Source of the DNA: Hydrogenothermus marinus
Lineage (GTDB): Bacteria; Aquificota; Aquificia; Aquificales; Hydrogenothermaceae
Length of the DNA: 64,000 nucleotides
Reading direction: 5' to 3'
NCBI RefSeq assembly: GCF_003688665.1
Contig: NZ_REFO01000010.1
Coordinates: forward strand, 186,001 to 250,000
In this document: positions 1 through 9,013 of the stretch, in pieces
Layout: every line of letters begins with the position of its first letter
How positions within the stretch are numbered: position 1 is the first letter of the stretch
Made by a program: the position numbers and the translations under genes
Notes under the pieces: model-generated
What the model was told of the DNA's origin: nothing
The model's input: the letters and a program-made list of their open reading frames with translations, nothing else
Database searches by the model: none

Positions 1-1
1 T

Positions 2-1354
2 GAAAGAATTATATTAGCTAATTTTAAATTTAAAAAAGAAAAAGTTAAATCTATGATTAAAGAAAAAAAACCTGATAATCAAGAAAAAATAAAAACTAAA
101 AAAGAGGAAAAATTTAAAATAGTTAAAGATACAAAAGATATTTTGAGTTTGATTCCAGATATAAATATTAAAAATAAAACAGTAAAAATAGAAAAAACAG
201 AAAAACAGAAAATAAAAATACAACAAGATAAAGTACTAAATATAGAAATTAATGAAATAGATAAAGATGGAATAAACAAAACATTAAAAAAATACAAAGA
301 TACCTTACCTTATAGAGATAAAGTTTATGCAGAAGATATTGTTGGAAGAGTAAATGAAGCATTAAATACTTCTTATAGAAACTTAAAAAGAAGTAAGGAA
401 GATTACCTTGCATATAAACAATTTGTAGATTTATATACAAAATATTCAAACAGATTTAAATCTCATATTAATTATGAATATTTTGAAGATGTTTCAAGAT
501 TTTATCTTAAATATCAATTAAAAAAATATCTTTGGCTAAATAGTTATCTTTATATAGATAATGAAAATTATTTCACAAATTCTTATAAAAAAAGTAATTA
601 TAAAAAATTGCCAAGTATTGATAGTTTATTAACAATAGGAATAAAAAAAATATTTAATTCTTCAGATATAATCATAAAGTTAGGAGCAAGAAAATCTGTA
701 GAATTATTTCCTATTTTATCTATAGATTATAATTTCAAAACTAATAAATACTGGGATTCTACTTTATCCTTAGGAATAAATCAAAGAGCAGAAGAAAGTA
801 ATCTTTCTTTTTATGGAGCATCTAAAACTAATTTAAAATACAGTACAACAATATCAATAAACTCAAAAAATGTTATATCTGGTAGTACTTCAATTAATAA
901 TTATTATTCTCAAGATTTTAAAGAAATAGGTAATGGTTATTACTTTGAATCAAGATACTTACATAAATATAGAATAGGATATCCAGATTTTTCTAATTAT
1001 ATTCAGCTATCAGGAGGTTTTTATAATGAAAAATCAAATAAAACAGGTTCTATCAATAAAATTTTAATAACACCAAATACACAAGTTTTACCTGATAATT
1101 TTATAGAAGCATGTATAGGTTCTTTGTTTGGAATTAATTATATTGATAGTTATAAAAAACAATTAAGACCTTTTGTGGACACAAATATTTGCTACAATAC
1201 TGCTTATAACATCGGATATTCACTATTTTCTGGATTGGCTGGTGAAATGTTTGATAATGATAACTTATCTTTTGGAGTTTATATAGGTAAAGGATTTTTT
1301 GCAAATCCTTACACAATTTTTAGATTACAAATTTATTACACAAGATGGTTCTAA
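2..1354 (+). CDS. C-terminal part of an outer-membrane beta-barrel protein, possibly PelB-like (5' end outside window)
   Basis: The reading frame is open from base 2, so this is the 3' part of a longer gene; the first ATG (53) has no ribosome site and is unlikely to be the start. About 80 Lys/Glu-rich residues come first. Then comes a helical stretch with a YRDKVYAEDIVGR segment that looks TPR-like. From about residue 150 there are alternating aromatic/polar strands ending in a terminal Trp-Phe, as in barrels inserted by BamA. The order of helical repeats, then a barrel containing IGYPDFSNY and GLAGEMFDNDNLSFGVY, reminds me of the C-terminal porin of PelB, the Pel exopolysaccharide exporter. 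That match is from memory and unproven. The stop overlaps the convergent tsaD stop by 4 bases. A generic TPR/barrel protein is the alternative. Confidence 0.6.
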   Translation, partial: ERIILANFKFKKEKVKSMIKEKKPDNQEKIKTKKEEKFKIVKDTKDILSLIPDINIKNKTVKIEKTEKQKIKIQQDKVLNIEINEIDKDGINKTLKKYKDTLPYRDKVYAEDIVGRVNEALNTSYRNLKRSKEDYLAYKQFVDLYTKYSNRFKSHINYEYFEDVSRFYLKYQLKKYLWLNSYLYIDNENYFTNSYKKSNYKKLPSIDSLLTIGIKKIFNSSDIIIKLGARKSVELFPILSIDYNFKTNKYWDSTLSLGINQRAEESNLSFYGASKTNLKYSTTISINSKNVISGSTSINNYYSQDFKEIGNGYYFESRYLHKYRIGYPDFSNYIQLSGGFYNEKSNKTGSINKILITPNTQVLPDNFIEACIGSLFGINYIDSYKKQLRPFVDTNICYNTAYNIGYSLFSGLAGEMFDNDNLSFGVYIGKGFFANPYTIFRLQIYYTRWF

Positions 1355-2361
1355 ATCAATTCTACAAATTTATCCATTCTAATCCTTGCATAAGGTTTAA
1401 AGTCATAACTTACAAACTTACCTTTTTTAGCTCTTAAATATCCAGTATAAGCTACCATTGCTGCATTATCAGTACAGAGATATAAAGGTGGAAAATAAAC
1501 TTTTATACCTTCTTTTTTTGCTTCTTCAGTTAGCTTTTCTCTTAATCTTTTATTGGCAGAAACTCCACCGGCAACAACTATATTTTTAATATTAAACTCT
1601 GCAGCTGCATTTAAAGTTTTTTTTACTAAAACCTCTACAACTGCTTCTTGGAAACTTTTGGCTATATCTTCAGGTTTATATTTTTGTTTTTCTACTTCTT
1701 TCAATACTGCAGTTTTTAATCCACTAAAAGAAAAATTATATTTATGTTGTGGTTTTCCTTTTAATAAAGGTCTTGGAAGTTCTAAAGAGCAGATACCTTT
1801 TTCTGATAACTTGTCTATTATTGGTCCCCCTGGATATCCTAAATTAAGCATTCTTGCAACTTTATCATAAGCTTCACCAACTGCATCATCTATTGTTCCA
1901 CCAAGATATTTATAATCTTCAAAATTATTTATAATATAAAGCTCTGTATGTCCACCAGAAACAACTAAAGCTAAAAAAGGAAAATCTATTTTTTCTTCTA
2001 AAAAGTTTGAAAATATATGAGCTTCTATATGATGAACAGGTACTAAAGGTTTATCAATTGAAAAAGCTAAAGCTTTTGCTCCTACAACACCTATTACCAG
2101 AGAAACAATAAGTCCGGGAGCAGCTGTAAAGGCAATAGCATCTATATCACTTAAAGAAATATCTGCATCTTTTATAGCTTTATCTAAGACGGGCAAAATA
2201 TTTTTAGTGTGTTCCCTTGCAGCAAGTTCAGGAAAAACTCCTCCCCATTCAGAATGTATTTCAATCTGAGAAGAGACTACATTTGAAAGTAACCCCTTCT
2301 CACTATCATAAATAGCAACTGCTGTTTCATCACAGGAAGTTTCTATTCCTAAAACTTTCAT
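1351..2361 (-). CDS. tsaD: tRNA N6-adenosine threonylcarbamoyltransferase TsaD
   Basis: TsaD (Gcp/Kae1, ASKHA fold) transfers the threonylcarbamoyl group from TC-AMP to A37 of ANN-decoding tRNAs, working with TsaB and TsaE. The 336-residue length is normal for bacteria. It opens with MKVLGIETSCDETAVAIYD, has the metal-binding HHIEAH motif near residue 110 (VPVHHIEAHIFSN), the VVSGGHTELY loop, and the late NIVVAGGVSANKRLRE segment. It starts directly after the ctpA stop, so the two are probably co-transcribed. The identification is secure from full-length motif agreement. Confidence 0.97.
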   Translation of the reverse strand: MKVLGIETSCDETAVAIYDSEKGLLSNVVSSQIEIHSEWGGVFPELAAREHTKNILPVLDKAIKDADISLSDIDAIAFTAAPGLIVSLVIGVVGAKALAFSIDKPLVPVHHIEAHIFSNFLEEKIDFPFLALVVSGGHTELYIINNFEDYKYLGGTIDDAVGEAYDKVARMLNLGYPGGPIIDKLSEKGICSLELPRPLLKGKPQHKYNFSFSGLKTAVLKEVEKQKYKPEDIAKSFQEAVVEVLVKKTLNAAAEFNIKNIVVAGGVSANKRLREKLTEEAKKEGIKVYFPPLYLCTDNAAMVAYTGYLRAKKGKFVSYDFKPYARIRMDKFVELI

Positions 2362-3582
2362 TTATATACTTTCTTTTGCAAAATTTAATATCTTAATAGC
2401 ATTAATTGCCGCTTCAAGTTGAGGATCTTCTATTTTTATTTTTTTACCTTTGAGTTTAGCTTCTCGTTCTGCTTTCATTCTTTTAAGTTGTTCTTCTTGA
2501 GATTCATGCACAATAATATCAGGCATTATTCCTTTATACATAATCATTTTTCCACTTGGAGTGTAATAATGAGCTGTGGTAAGTTTTAATCCAGAACCAT
2601 CTGGAAGTGGCATAAGTGTTTGAACAGATGCTTTTCCAAATGTTCTATCTCCAACAACTAAAGCTCTATTATTATCTCTTAATGCACCAGTTAATATTTC
2701 AGAAGCACTTGCAGAACCTCGGTTAACAATTAAAACTATAGGAATTTTTGGATAAATTATAGGTTTAGATTCAGAATAATATTTTTCATTACTACTTGGT
2801 ATTCTTCCTTTTGTATAAACAATAAGTTTACCTTCAGGAAGAATCATATCTGCAATAGTAACAGCTGCTGATAAAAGGCCACCAGGATTATTTCTTAAAT
2901 CAACAATAATTCCTTTTTTGTTTTTAAATTTTTCTAAAGCTTTTTCAAATTCTTCTGCAGAATTTTCTTGGAATTGGGTTAATCTGATATAACCTATATC
3001 ATCTTTTAACTGTTTTGTTTTTACACTTTTTACATGGATAATATCTCTTACAATTGTTACATCAAAAGGTTTTTCTACTCCTTTTCTTAAAATAGTAAGA
3101 GTTACTTTTGTTCCAGGTTTTCCTCTCATTAATTTTACAGCTTGCATTAAAGTCATTTTTTCAACAGGCTTTCCATCTATTTTAAGAATAATATCTCCAG
3201 CTTTTAATCCAGCTCTCCAAGCAGGGGTATCCTCAATAGGAGCAACAATTATAAGTTTATGATTTTCCATAGTTATTTCTATCCCTAAACCACCAAATTC
3301 GCCTTTTGTTTCTGTAGTAAACTCTTTAAACTCATCAGGAGTAAAGAATGAAGAGAAAGGATCCAGAGCTTGCATCATTCCTCTTAAAGAACTATAAACA
3401 AGTTTTTTAGACTCTACTGGTTCTACATAATAATCTTTAACTAATTTAAAAACATGGGTATAAAGACCAAGTAATTTAATATCTTCTGATCTATCGTTTT
3501 CTGTTTTTGCATTAATACCAAAAGTAAATCCTGCAAAAAATAAAATTAATATTCCAGATACTAAAGCAAGTTTATTTTTCAA
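2362..3582 (-). CDS. ctpA: Carboxyl-terminal processing protease (S41 family, CtpA)
   Basis: This is a periplasmic, membrane-anchored serine protease that trims C-termini of envelope proteins. The start is TTG at 3582, preceded by GGAGATAAACC. An N-terminal hydrophobic segment (residues 6-24) is a signal or anchor. A PDZ domain (about 90-175) contains GGLGIEITMENHKLIIV and GDIILKIDGKPVEKM. The S41 core has the catalytic serine in NRGSASASEILTGAL and the lysine in VGDRTFGKASVQTL. A basic tail ends the 406-residue protein, normal for CtpA. It abuts tsaD without a gap and follows a 39-codon membrane peptide gene. Confidence 0.96.
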   Translation of the reverse strand: MKNKLALVSGILILFFAGFTFGINAKTENDRSEDIKLLGLYTHVFKLVKDYYVEPVESKKLVYSSLRGMMQALDPFSSFFTPDEFKEFTTETKGEFGGLGIEITMENHKLIIVAPIEDTPAWRAGLKAGDIILKIDGKPVEKMTLMQAVKLMRGKPGTKVTLTILRKGVEKPFDVTIVRDIIHVKSVKTKQLKDDIGYIRLTQFQENSAEEFEKALEKFKNKKGIIVDLRNNPGGLLSAAVTIADMILPEGKLIVYTKGRIPSSNEKYYSESKPIIYPKIPIVLIVNRGSASASEILTGALRDNNRALVVGDRTFGKASVQTLMPLPDGSGLKLTTAHYYTPSGKMIMYKGIMPDIIVHESQEEQLKRMKAEREAKLKGKKIKIEDPQLEAAINAIKILNFAKESI

Positions 3583-3602
3583 GGTTTATCTCCTTATAAT
3601 TT

Positions 3603-3722
3603 TTATTTTTTATATTCTATTTTAAATGAAAATTCTTTTAAATTCTTAATAAAAACAAAAAATCCAATTACCATTATAAATATTAATGATAAGGTAGATA
3701 CCAGAGCTATTTTCTTCTTCAA
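3603..3722 (-). CDS. 39-residue single-span membrane peptide upstream of ctpA
   Basis: A small frame starts at TTG (3722) after a good ribosome site (AGGAGATAAAT) and ends 20 bases before ctpA. The product begins MKKKIALVSTLSLIF, with one hydrophobic span at about residues 5-25 and a short charged tail (KNLKEFSFKIEYKK). Its ribosome site and first ten codons look like those of ctpA (GGAGATAAA, TTG, then KNKLALVSG), so it could be a partial duplication of the ctpA 5' end or an independent small protein. No family is recognised. Support is the ribosome site, position, composition and membrane span only. Confidence 0.5.
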   Translation of the reverse strand: MKKKIALVSTLSLIFIMVIGFFVFIKNLKEFSFKIEYKK

Positions 3723-3812
3723 TATTTATCTCCTAAAAATTTGTTTATTTTAATTTTAAAACAAATATAAGATTTATAAAATAACTAACAGTTTGATTAG
3801 ATTTTTAGAAAA

Positions 3813-5534
3813 TTATAAACGGAGATATCTTTTCTTTTTTGAAGGTTTAAGATAATTTAAATCAACAAATATAAAACCATCTACACAATTATTGAAATTT
3901 TCATCTATTCCAAAATCATGGAAAGCTACTCCTTCTCTTTCACAAGCTTCTGTATACTGTTTATATAAAGTTGGAACAGAAAATCCTAAAAAATTAAGTT
4001 CTCTTTTTAATGTTAAAAAGTCTTTTTTATAATCATTTCCTTCAAATATATACTTACAATACTCAACTATATCTTTTGGTATATAAAAAGGATTTTTATG
4101 TTTTACAAGCTTTTCTTTAGGACTAAAATATAATTTATAAAAATAAACAATTAATGATTTGGCTTGTAAAGTTAATCTATTACTTAAACTTACAGGACCA
4201 AATAAATATTTTATATTAGGATTTTCTCTTATATAAGCTCCAAGACCTTGCCATAAATAATCAAGGGTTTTACTGTTCCAGTATTTTGGTTGAACAAAAC
4301 TTCTTCCAAGTTCTAAGCTATTAGGTAAATATTTATGAAATTTTTCATCAAATCTAAAAAGGGTGCTTGTATATAAACCACTTATACCTTTTGATTCTAC
4401 AATATCTTTACATACTCCTATTCTATAAGCACCTGCAATTTCTAAATTTTCTTCGTCCCATATAATTAGATGTTTATAGTAAAAATCATATTTATCAATA
4501 TCTTTTCTATTTCCTGTTCCTTCACCAACAAAGCGGAATGTAATTTCTCTTAATCTTCCTATTTCTTTTATTACACTATTTTCAGTATCACTTTCATATA
4601 GGATTATACTTTTACCATCAAATGTTTTTCCTAAAAGTTTTCCATTTTTAATTTCTGACTTTATTTCATTTACTGGTTCTGGAAGACAGATACCTTTTTC
4701 TTCTTTAAATATACCTTTTTTATTTTTGGCAATTTTAAAAAGATGTTTTCTAATAAGTTTTACTTTCCTATCTGTATTTATACCTTGTATGTTATAGCTT
4801 TCATATGGTATTAAATTTCCTATTTTTACATTAACCTGTTTCTTTTTGAAATTAACAACCTCTCTTGGTAAAATTGCAGTAGAAATAGATTTATTTATCA
4901 TAGATAAAGCATAAAACAATAAAGAATGTTTAGCTTTTATATGTATTGGTAAGATAGGAGAATATGTTTTAGACGCTATTTTATAAAATCCTGGTCTCCA
5001 TTTTCCTTCTTTTATAACAAAACTTTTTTTAGAAGGCCTGCTTACTTCACCTGATGGAAATATTATAATTGCATGCTCAGAATTTAAATAATCTATCATC
5101 TCCCTAAAAGAAGATTTTTTTATAGATTCATTTACATTATCTACTTCTATTAATAAATCTTTTAATGGTTTTATATTTTGAAGGAAAGAGTTTGCTACAA
5201 TTTTAAAATCTTTTCTTACATTTTTTATTATTTGTATTAGAAATAATGAATCTAACACAGAAGGATGATTAGCTATAATTACAACTCTTCCAAATTGAGG
5301 TATTCTTTCTAATTCTTTTGTATTTATCTTTATTCCTATATCTAAATAATCTAAAATAGAATCTACAAAACTAAAACTATCTTTATTAATATTTTCATTG
5401 AGAAATTTGTTTATCTCATCCTCGTAAAGAAAATTTTTTATTGTATTAATGATAAAATTTTTTAAAGGTTTAGGATATTTTTCTATATTCGGATAATGAT
5501 GTATTAAAAACTCTTCAGCACTTAATTTATTCAT
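3813..5534 (-). CDS. Two-domain acyltransferase: PlsC-like domain plus GNAT/OlsB-like domain (OlsF type)
   Basis: The protein has 573 residues in two halves. Residues about 60-260 are a lysophospholipid acyltransferase (PlsC) domain with the catalytic H-x4-D motif at His90/Asp95 (ANHPSVLDS) and a second block, IIIFPSGEVSRP. Residues about 290-560 resemble the OlsB/hemolysin GNAT family, which N-acylates amino acids: REITFRFVGEGTGNR, then AGAYRIG and SLELGRSFVQPKYW. This arrangement matches OlsF enzymes, which carry out both acylation steps of ornithine lipid synthesis. The product could be ornithine lipid or another aminolipid; the amino acid substrate cannot be read from sequence. It is monocistronic, with its own AGGGAGGT ribosome site, divergent from the OsmC gene. 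Confidence 0.8.
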   Translation of the reverse strand: MNKLSAEEFLIHHYPNIEKYPKPLKNFIINTIKNFLYEDEINKFLNENINKDSFSFVDSILDYLDIGIKINTKELERIPQFGRVVIIANHPSVLDSLFLIQIIKNVRKDFKIVANSFLQNIKPLKDLLIEVDNVNESIKKSSFREMIDYLNSEHAIIIFPSGEVSRPSKKSFVIKEGKWRPGFYKIASKTYSPILPIHIKAKHSLLFYALSMINKSISTAILPREVVNFKKKQVNVKIGNLIPYESYNIQGINTDRKVKLIRKHLFKIAKNKKGIFKEEKGICLPEPVNEIKSEIKNGKLLGKTFDGKSIILYESDTENSVIKEIGRLREITFRFVGEGTGNRKDIDKYDFYYKHLIIWDEENLEIAGAYRIGVCKDIVESKGISGLYTSTLFRFDEKFHKYLPNSLELGRSFVQPKYWNSKTLDYLWQGLGAYIRENPNIKYLFGPVSLSNRLTLQAKSLIVYFYKLYFSPKEKLVKHKNPFYIPKDIVEYCKYIFEGNDYKKDFLTLKRELNFLGFSVPTLYKQYTEACEREGVAFHDFGIDENFNNCVDGFIFVDLNYLKPSKKKRYLRL

Positions 5535-5646
5535 AAAATTACCTCCCTTAAACTTATATTCTAATTTCTATTTATTAAAAATTTATTAAGTTTTTATTAA
5601 GTTTTTTTTAAGAAAATTATTTATTATGTACAATGTTTGTTTAGTG

Positions 5647-5652
5647 TATAAT
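5647..5652 (+). promoter_or_regulatory. Candidate -10 box for the OsmC/gatA/moxR run
   Basis: An exact TATAAT lies 30 bases before the OsmC start codon in a 147-base divergent intergenic region. The best -35 at 17-base spacing is TTATGT (5624-5629), which is weak. The ribosome site AGGAGGT follows at about 5673-5679. The rest of the gap is AT-rich with nothing else recognised. Confidence 0.45.
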
Positions 5653-5681
5653 AAGATTTAAATTTGAATTGTAGGAGGTAA

Positions 5682-6089
5682 ATGTTGGCACCAGTTAAAG
5701 AAGAAAAAAGAACAGTTTCTTTATCCTTAGAAGATGAAAAATGGCTTTCTAAAGCTTTAAATGCTGAAGAAATAAAAGATATAGATATATCAGATATGAA
5801 AGTAAAAGCTACAGACTTAATGTTAATGGCATTAGGATATTGTTTTGGTATAACTATTCAAGCTTATACAAACCATAAAGGTTATAAAATTGAAGATGTA
5901 AAAATAGAAGTAATTGGAGAAAAACATCCTAAGGAAAATAGATATGAGAGACTTTCTATAAATGTTTCCTTCAAATCTGATTTAACAGAAGAACAGATAA
6001 CAAGGGTTATGGAAATTGGAAAAAGAGGATGCACTGTTGGAAATACTCTTGAAAAAGGAGCAATTATAGAAAAAAAATATATTGGGTGA
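5682..6089 (+). CDS. OsmC family peroxide-detoxifying/redox protein
   Basis: The 135-residue OsmC/Ohr-fold protein has the two conserved cysteines of the family: one in the long central helix (MALGYCFGITIQ) and one in the C-terminal helix (GKRGCTVGNTLEKGA). OsmC/Ohr proteins reduce organic hydroperoxides by this cysteine pair. Subfamily (OsmC, Ohr or the less characterised YhfA type) cannot be fixed; the sequence looks closest to the YhfA type. The ATG at 5682 follows a strong AGGAGGT. It is the first gene of a plus-strand run continuing through two small membrane proteins to gatA. Confidence 0.85.
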   Translation: MLAPVKEEKRTVSLSLEDEKWLSKALNAEEIKDIDISDMKVKATDLMLMALGYCFGITIQAYTNHKGYKIEDVKIEVIGEKHPKENRYERLSINVSFKSDLTEEQITRVMEIGKRGCTVGNTLEKGAIIEKKYIG

Positions 6090-6093
6090 TTAA

Positions 6094-6345
6094 ATGGAAG
6101 TTTTAAACACAATTTTTTTAGGAATTATTGCATTTTGTATGCTATTTATTACTATTGGTATAGTGGTAGCTCTTTTTATGCTATCAAATATTCTTAAAAT
6201 TTTAAAAGATTTACTTTTAGAAGTTAAGACAGATTATAAGGCAGTTTCTCCTAAGGTAAGACGAGTTATAGAAAATTTAGAATTTACAACTTCTATTGTA
6301 GGATTACTTTCATTATTTAAAAGAAAAAAAAGAGGTGAAAAATGA
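6094..6345 (+). CDS. Small membrane protein, DUF948-like
   Basis: The 83-residue protein has one strong N-terminal transmembrane span (about residues 5-31), then a short amphipathic helix and a basic C-terminus (FKRKKRGEK). The pattern resembles DUF948-type general stress membrane proteins, but the match is only by shape. Its stop overlaps the next start (ATGA), and the next product is YtxH-like, so the pair probably acts together at the membrane. No specific function is known. Confidence 0.7.
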   Translation: MEVLNTIFLGIIAFCMLFITIGIVVALFMLSNILKILKDLLLEVKTDYKAVSPKVRRVIENLEFTTSIVGLLSLFKRKKRGEK

Positions 6346-6629
6346 GAAAAGGAGTTTTAGCATTTTTATTAGGAGTAATTTCAGCTTTAATAATTTCATA
6401 TTTACTTTATAGAAATAGGAAAGAACTTAAAGAAAGACTTAAAGAATTAGAAGAATCTATAAAAGATTTAGAAGTAAAAGAAAAGATTAAAGGCACTGTA
6501 AATGATGTAATCAATACTTTAAAAACAAAGATTAATGAGACAAAAAATCTTCCAAAAGAAGAAACAGAAGAGATTTTAGATATTGTTGAAGAAAAAATCA
6601 AAAAATTAGAGGAAGTTGTTAAGGGGTAA
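6342..6629 (+). CDS. YtxH-like small membrane protein with coiled coil
   Basis: The 95-residue protein begins MRKGVLAFLLGVISALIISY, a Gly-containing single transmembrane segment. It is followed by about 70 Lys/Glu-rich residues with heptad spacing (KERLKELEESIKDLEVKEK), a likely coiled coil. This is the layout of YtxH/gas-vesicle-like stress proteins. Translation is coupled to the upstream DUF948-like gene by a 4-base overlap, and gatA follows after 3 bases. Function is unknown. Confidence 0.7.
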   Translation: MRKGVLAFLLGVISALIISYLLYRNRKELKERLKELEESIKDLEVKEKIKGTVNDVINTLKTKINETKNLPKEETEEILDIVEEKIKKLEEVVKG

Positions 6630-6632
6630 GAA

Positions 6633-8087
6633 ATGGATTTCTGGAAAAAATCTCTACGAGAATTATCAGATTTAATAAAAAAGAAAGAAGTTAAGCCTTC
6701 AGAAGTTTTAGCAAGTTTTATAGAAAGAAAAGAAAAGTTTGAGCCAAAGATAAATTCTTATGTTACTGATTTATCAGAAAAAGCTTTAGAAGAAGCTAAA
6801 GCAAAAGACGAAGAGTTAACAAAACTGGATGATATTCCAGAGCTTTTTGGTATTCCTATAGCAATAAAAGATAATATTTCTACAAAAGGAATAAGAACTA
6901 CTTGTTCATCTAAAATGCTTGAAAATTATATACCTCCTTTTGATGCTACAGTAATAGAAAAACTAAATCAACAAGGATATATAATTACAGGAAAAACAAA
7001 TCTTGATGAATTTGCAATGGGATCTTCAACAGAAAACTCTGCATTTTTTCCTACAAAAAATCCATGGGATTTTGAAAGGGTTCCAGGAGGTTCTTCTGGT
7101 GGCTCTGCTGCAGCAGTTGGAGCAGGTATTGTACCTGCAGCATTAGGCTCTGATACTGGTGGCTCCATTAGACAACCAGCTGCTTTTTGTGGAGTAGTTG
7201 GATTAAAACCGACTTATGGTAGAGTTTCAAGATATGGACTTGTTGCTTTTGCATCATCTTTAGATCAGATAGGTCCTATTACAAGAACTGTTGAAGATTC
7301 TGCAATTCTTTTAAATATTATTTCAGGAAAAGATGAAAAAGATAGCACTTCTTCAGATGTAGAAGTACCAGACTTTACTAAATATTTAAGACAAGATATA
7401 AAAGAGTTAAGAATTGGTATTGCTGAGGAGTTTTTCAAAGGATTAAATAATGAGATAAAAGCTCTTATTAACAATGCTATAAAACAATTAGAAAAAGAAG
7501 GAGCAGAAATTATTTATATATCTTTGCCAACAGTAGAGTATGCAATTGAGGCTTATTATATAATTGCTCCTTCTGAAGCATCTTCTAACCTTGCTAGATT
7601 TGATGGTGTTAGATATGGATATAGGGCAAAAGATTATAAAGATCTTGAAGAGATGTACTCAAAAACAAGAGATGAAGGCTTTGGACCAGAAGTAAAAAGA
7701 AGAATAATGCTTGGTACTTATTCTTTATCTTCAGGATATTATGATGCATACTATCTAAAAGCTCAAAAAGTTAGAACTTTAATATATCAAGAGTTTATGA
7801 AAGCTTTTGATAATGTAGATGTAATATTAACTCCAACAACGCCAGATGTAGCATTTAAATTAGGTGAAAAATCTAATGATCCTATTCAGATGTATCTATC
7901 TGATATATATACTGTTTCTGTAAATATGGCTACTTTACCTGCTATAAGTATTCCATGTGGATTTAAAAATAATTTACCTGTAGGTATGCAGTTTATAGGA
8001 AAACCTTTTGATGAAGGTACAATTTTAAAAGTAGCCCATTATTTTGAAAGAATGAATGATTTTTATAAAAAGTTTCCTGAGTTATGA
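6633..8087 (+). CDS. gatA: Glu-tRNA(Gln)/Asp-tRNA(Asn) amidotransferase subunit A
   Basis: GatA hydrolyses glutamine and supplies ammonia to the GatCAB complex, which converts mis-acylated Glu-tRNA(Gln) and often Asp-tRNA(Asn). The 484-residue length is typical. The Ser-cisSer-Lys catalytic set of the amidase signature family is visible: Lys in [10 protein letters not shown], and the serines in [12 protein letters not shown] and [12 protein letters not shown]. The C-terminal block PAISIPCGF and [11 protein letters not shown] is characteristic of GatA rather than other amidases. gatB and gatC are not in the window. The last bases overlap the moxR start. Confidence 0.97.
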   Translation: MDFWKKSLRELSDLIKKKEVKPSEVLASFIERKEKFEPKINSYVTDLSEKALEEAKAKDEELTKLDDIPELFGIPIAIKDNISTKGIRTTCSSKMLENYIPPFDATVIEKLNQQGYIITGKTNLDEFAMGSSTENSAFFPTKNPWDFERVPGGSSGGSAAAVGAGIVPAALGSDTGGSIRQPAAFCGVVGLKPTYGRVSRYGLVAFASSLDQIGPITRTVEDSAILLNIISGKDEKDSTSSDVEVPDFTKYLRQDIKELRIGIAEEFFKGLNNEIKALINNAIKQLEKEGAEIIYISLPTVEYAIEAYYIIAPSEASSNLARFDGVRYGYRAKDYKDLEEMYSKTRDEGFGPEVKRRIMLGTYSLSSGYYDAYYLKAQKVRTLIYQEFMKAFDNVDVILTPTTPDVAFKLGEKSNDPIQMYLSDIYTVSVNMATLPAISIPCGFKNNLPVGMQFIGKPFDEGTILKVAHYFERMNDFYKKFPEL

Positions 8088-9013
8088 TAAAAAATGAAAA
8101 AATAAGGGAAGTTATTAATATATTATCTAAGTTTTTACATGGAAAAGAGGAAGCCATTAGGCTTTCCTTAATTACCTTTTTTTCAAAAGGACATCTATTA
8201 ATAGAAGATTTACCGGGACTTGGTAAAACAACTTTAGCAATAGGAATAGCAAAAACCTTAGGCCTTTCTTTTGGAAGAATTCAGTTTACAAGTGATTTAT
8301 TACCATCAGATATTATTGGAGTTTCTATTTTTAACAAAAAGACTGGAGAGTTTGAATTTCAAAAAGGCCCTATATTTCATAATATAGTTTTAGTTGATGA
8401 AATAAATAGAGCAACACCAAAAACCCAGTCAGCACTTCTTGAAGCTATGGGAGAAAAACAGGTTTCTGTAGAAAGAAAAACATATAAACTTGAAAAGCCT
8501 TTTTTTGTTATAGCAACTCAAAATCCTGTTGAACAATTTGGTACTTTCCCTCTTCCAGAATCTCAACTTGATAGATTTATGATGAAAATAAGTATAGGTT
8601 ATCCTACAAGAAAAGCAGAAAAAGAAATTTTAAAAGGTGGAAGTAAAAGAGAAGAGCTCTATAATATAGAGCCAATTTTCAATAAAGAAGAAGTATTAAA
8701 AATACAAGATCAAATTAGAAATGAGATTTATATATCTGATAAAGTTATAGATTATATTCTTGATATTGTAGAATTGACAAGAAAAACAAAATTTCTTTAT
8801 TCAGGACTTTCAATAAGGGGAAGTCTTTCTCTTGTTTATACTGCAAAAACAAATGCTTATTTTAAAGGTAGAGATTATGTAATTCCAGAAGATATAAAAG
8901 AGCTTGCTATTTATACAATCCCTCATAGAGTTATATTTAAAGAAGAGTTTGAAGAGAAAGACAAAAAGGAGATTATAAAATCTTTAATAGAAGAGGTAAA
9001 AGTCCCAGCTTAA
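8084..9013 (+). CDS. MoxR family AAA+ ATPase
   Basis: MoxR ATPases act as chaperones that assemble or activate partner complexes, usually encoded next to DUF58 or VWA proteins. The 309 residues hold Walker A ([11 protein letters not shown]), Walker B and sensor region ([22 protein letters not shown]), and the sensor-2/C-terminal lid with [13 protein letters not shown]. It ends in EEVKVPA, the usual MoxR terminus, so the gene looks complete. The start overlaps the gatA stop by 4 bases. DUF58 and transglutaminase genes follow immediately, the normal MoxR neighbourhood. Confidence 0.95.
   Translation: MIKNEKIREVINILSKFLHGKEEAIRLSLITFFSKGHLLIEDLPGLGKTTLAIGIAKTLGLSFGRIQFTSDLLPSDIIGVSIFNKKTGEFEFQKGPIFHNIVLVDEINRATPKTQSALLEAMGEKQVSVERKTYKLEKPFFVIATQNPVEQFGTFPLPESQLDRFMMKISIGYPTRKAEKEILKGGSKREELYNIEPIFNKEEVLKIQDQIRNEIYISDKVIDYILDIVELTRKTKFLYSGLSIRGSLSLVYTAKTNAYFKGRDYVIPEDIKELAIYTIPHRVIFKEEFEEKDKKEIIKSLIEEVKVPA

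Noticed and set aside
1553-1870. 105-codon plus-strand frame inside tsaD
   Set aside because: Shadow of tsaD in the opposite frame, without ribosome site or recognisable protein.
8953-9012. Programmed -1 frameshift fusing MoxR and DUF58 as the main explanation
   Set aside because: MoxR ends with its usual C-terminus and the C-AAA-AAG run is not a good slippery heptamer; kept only as an alternative to the ATA start.
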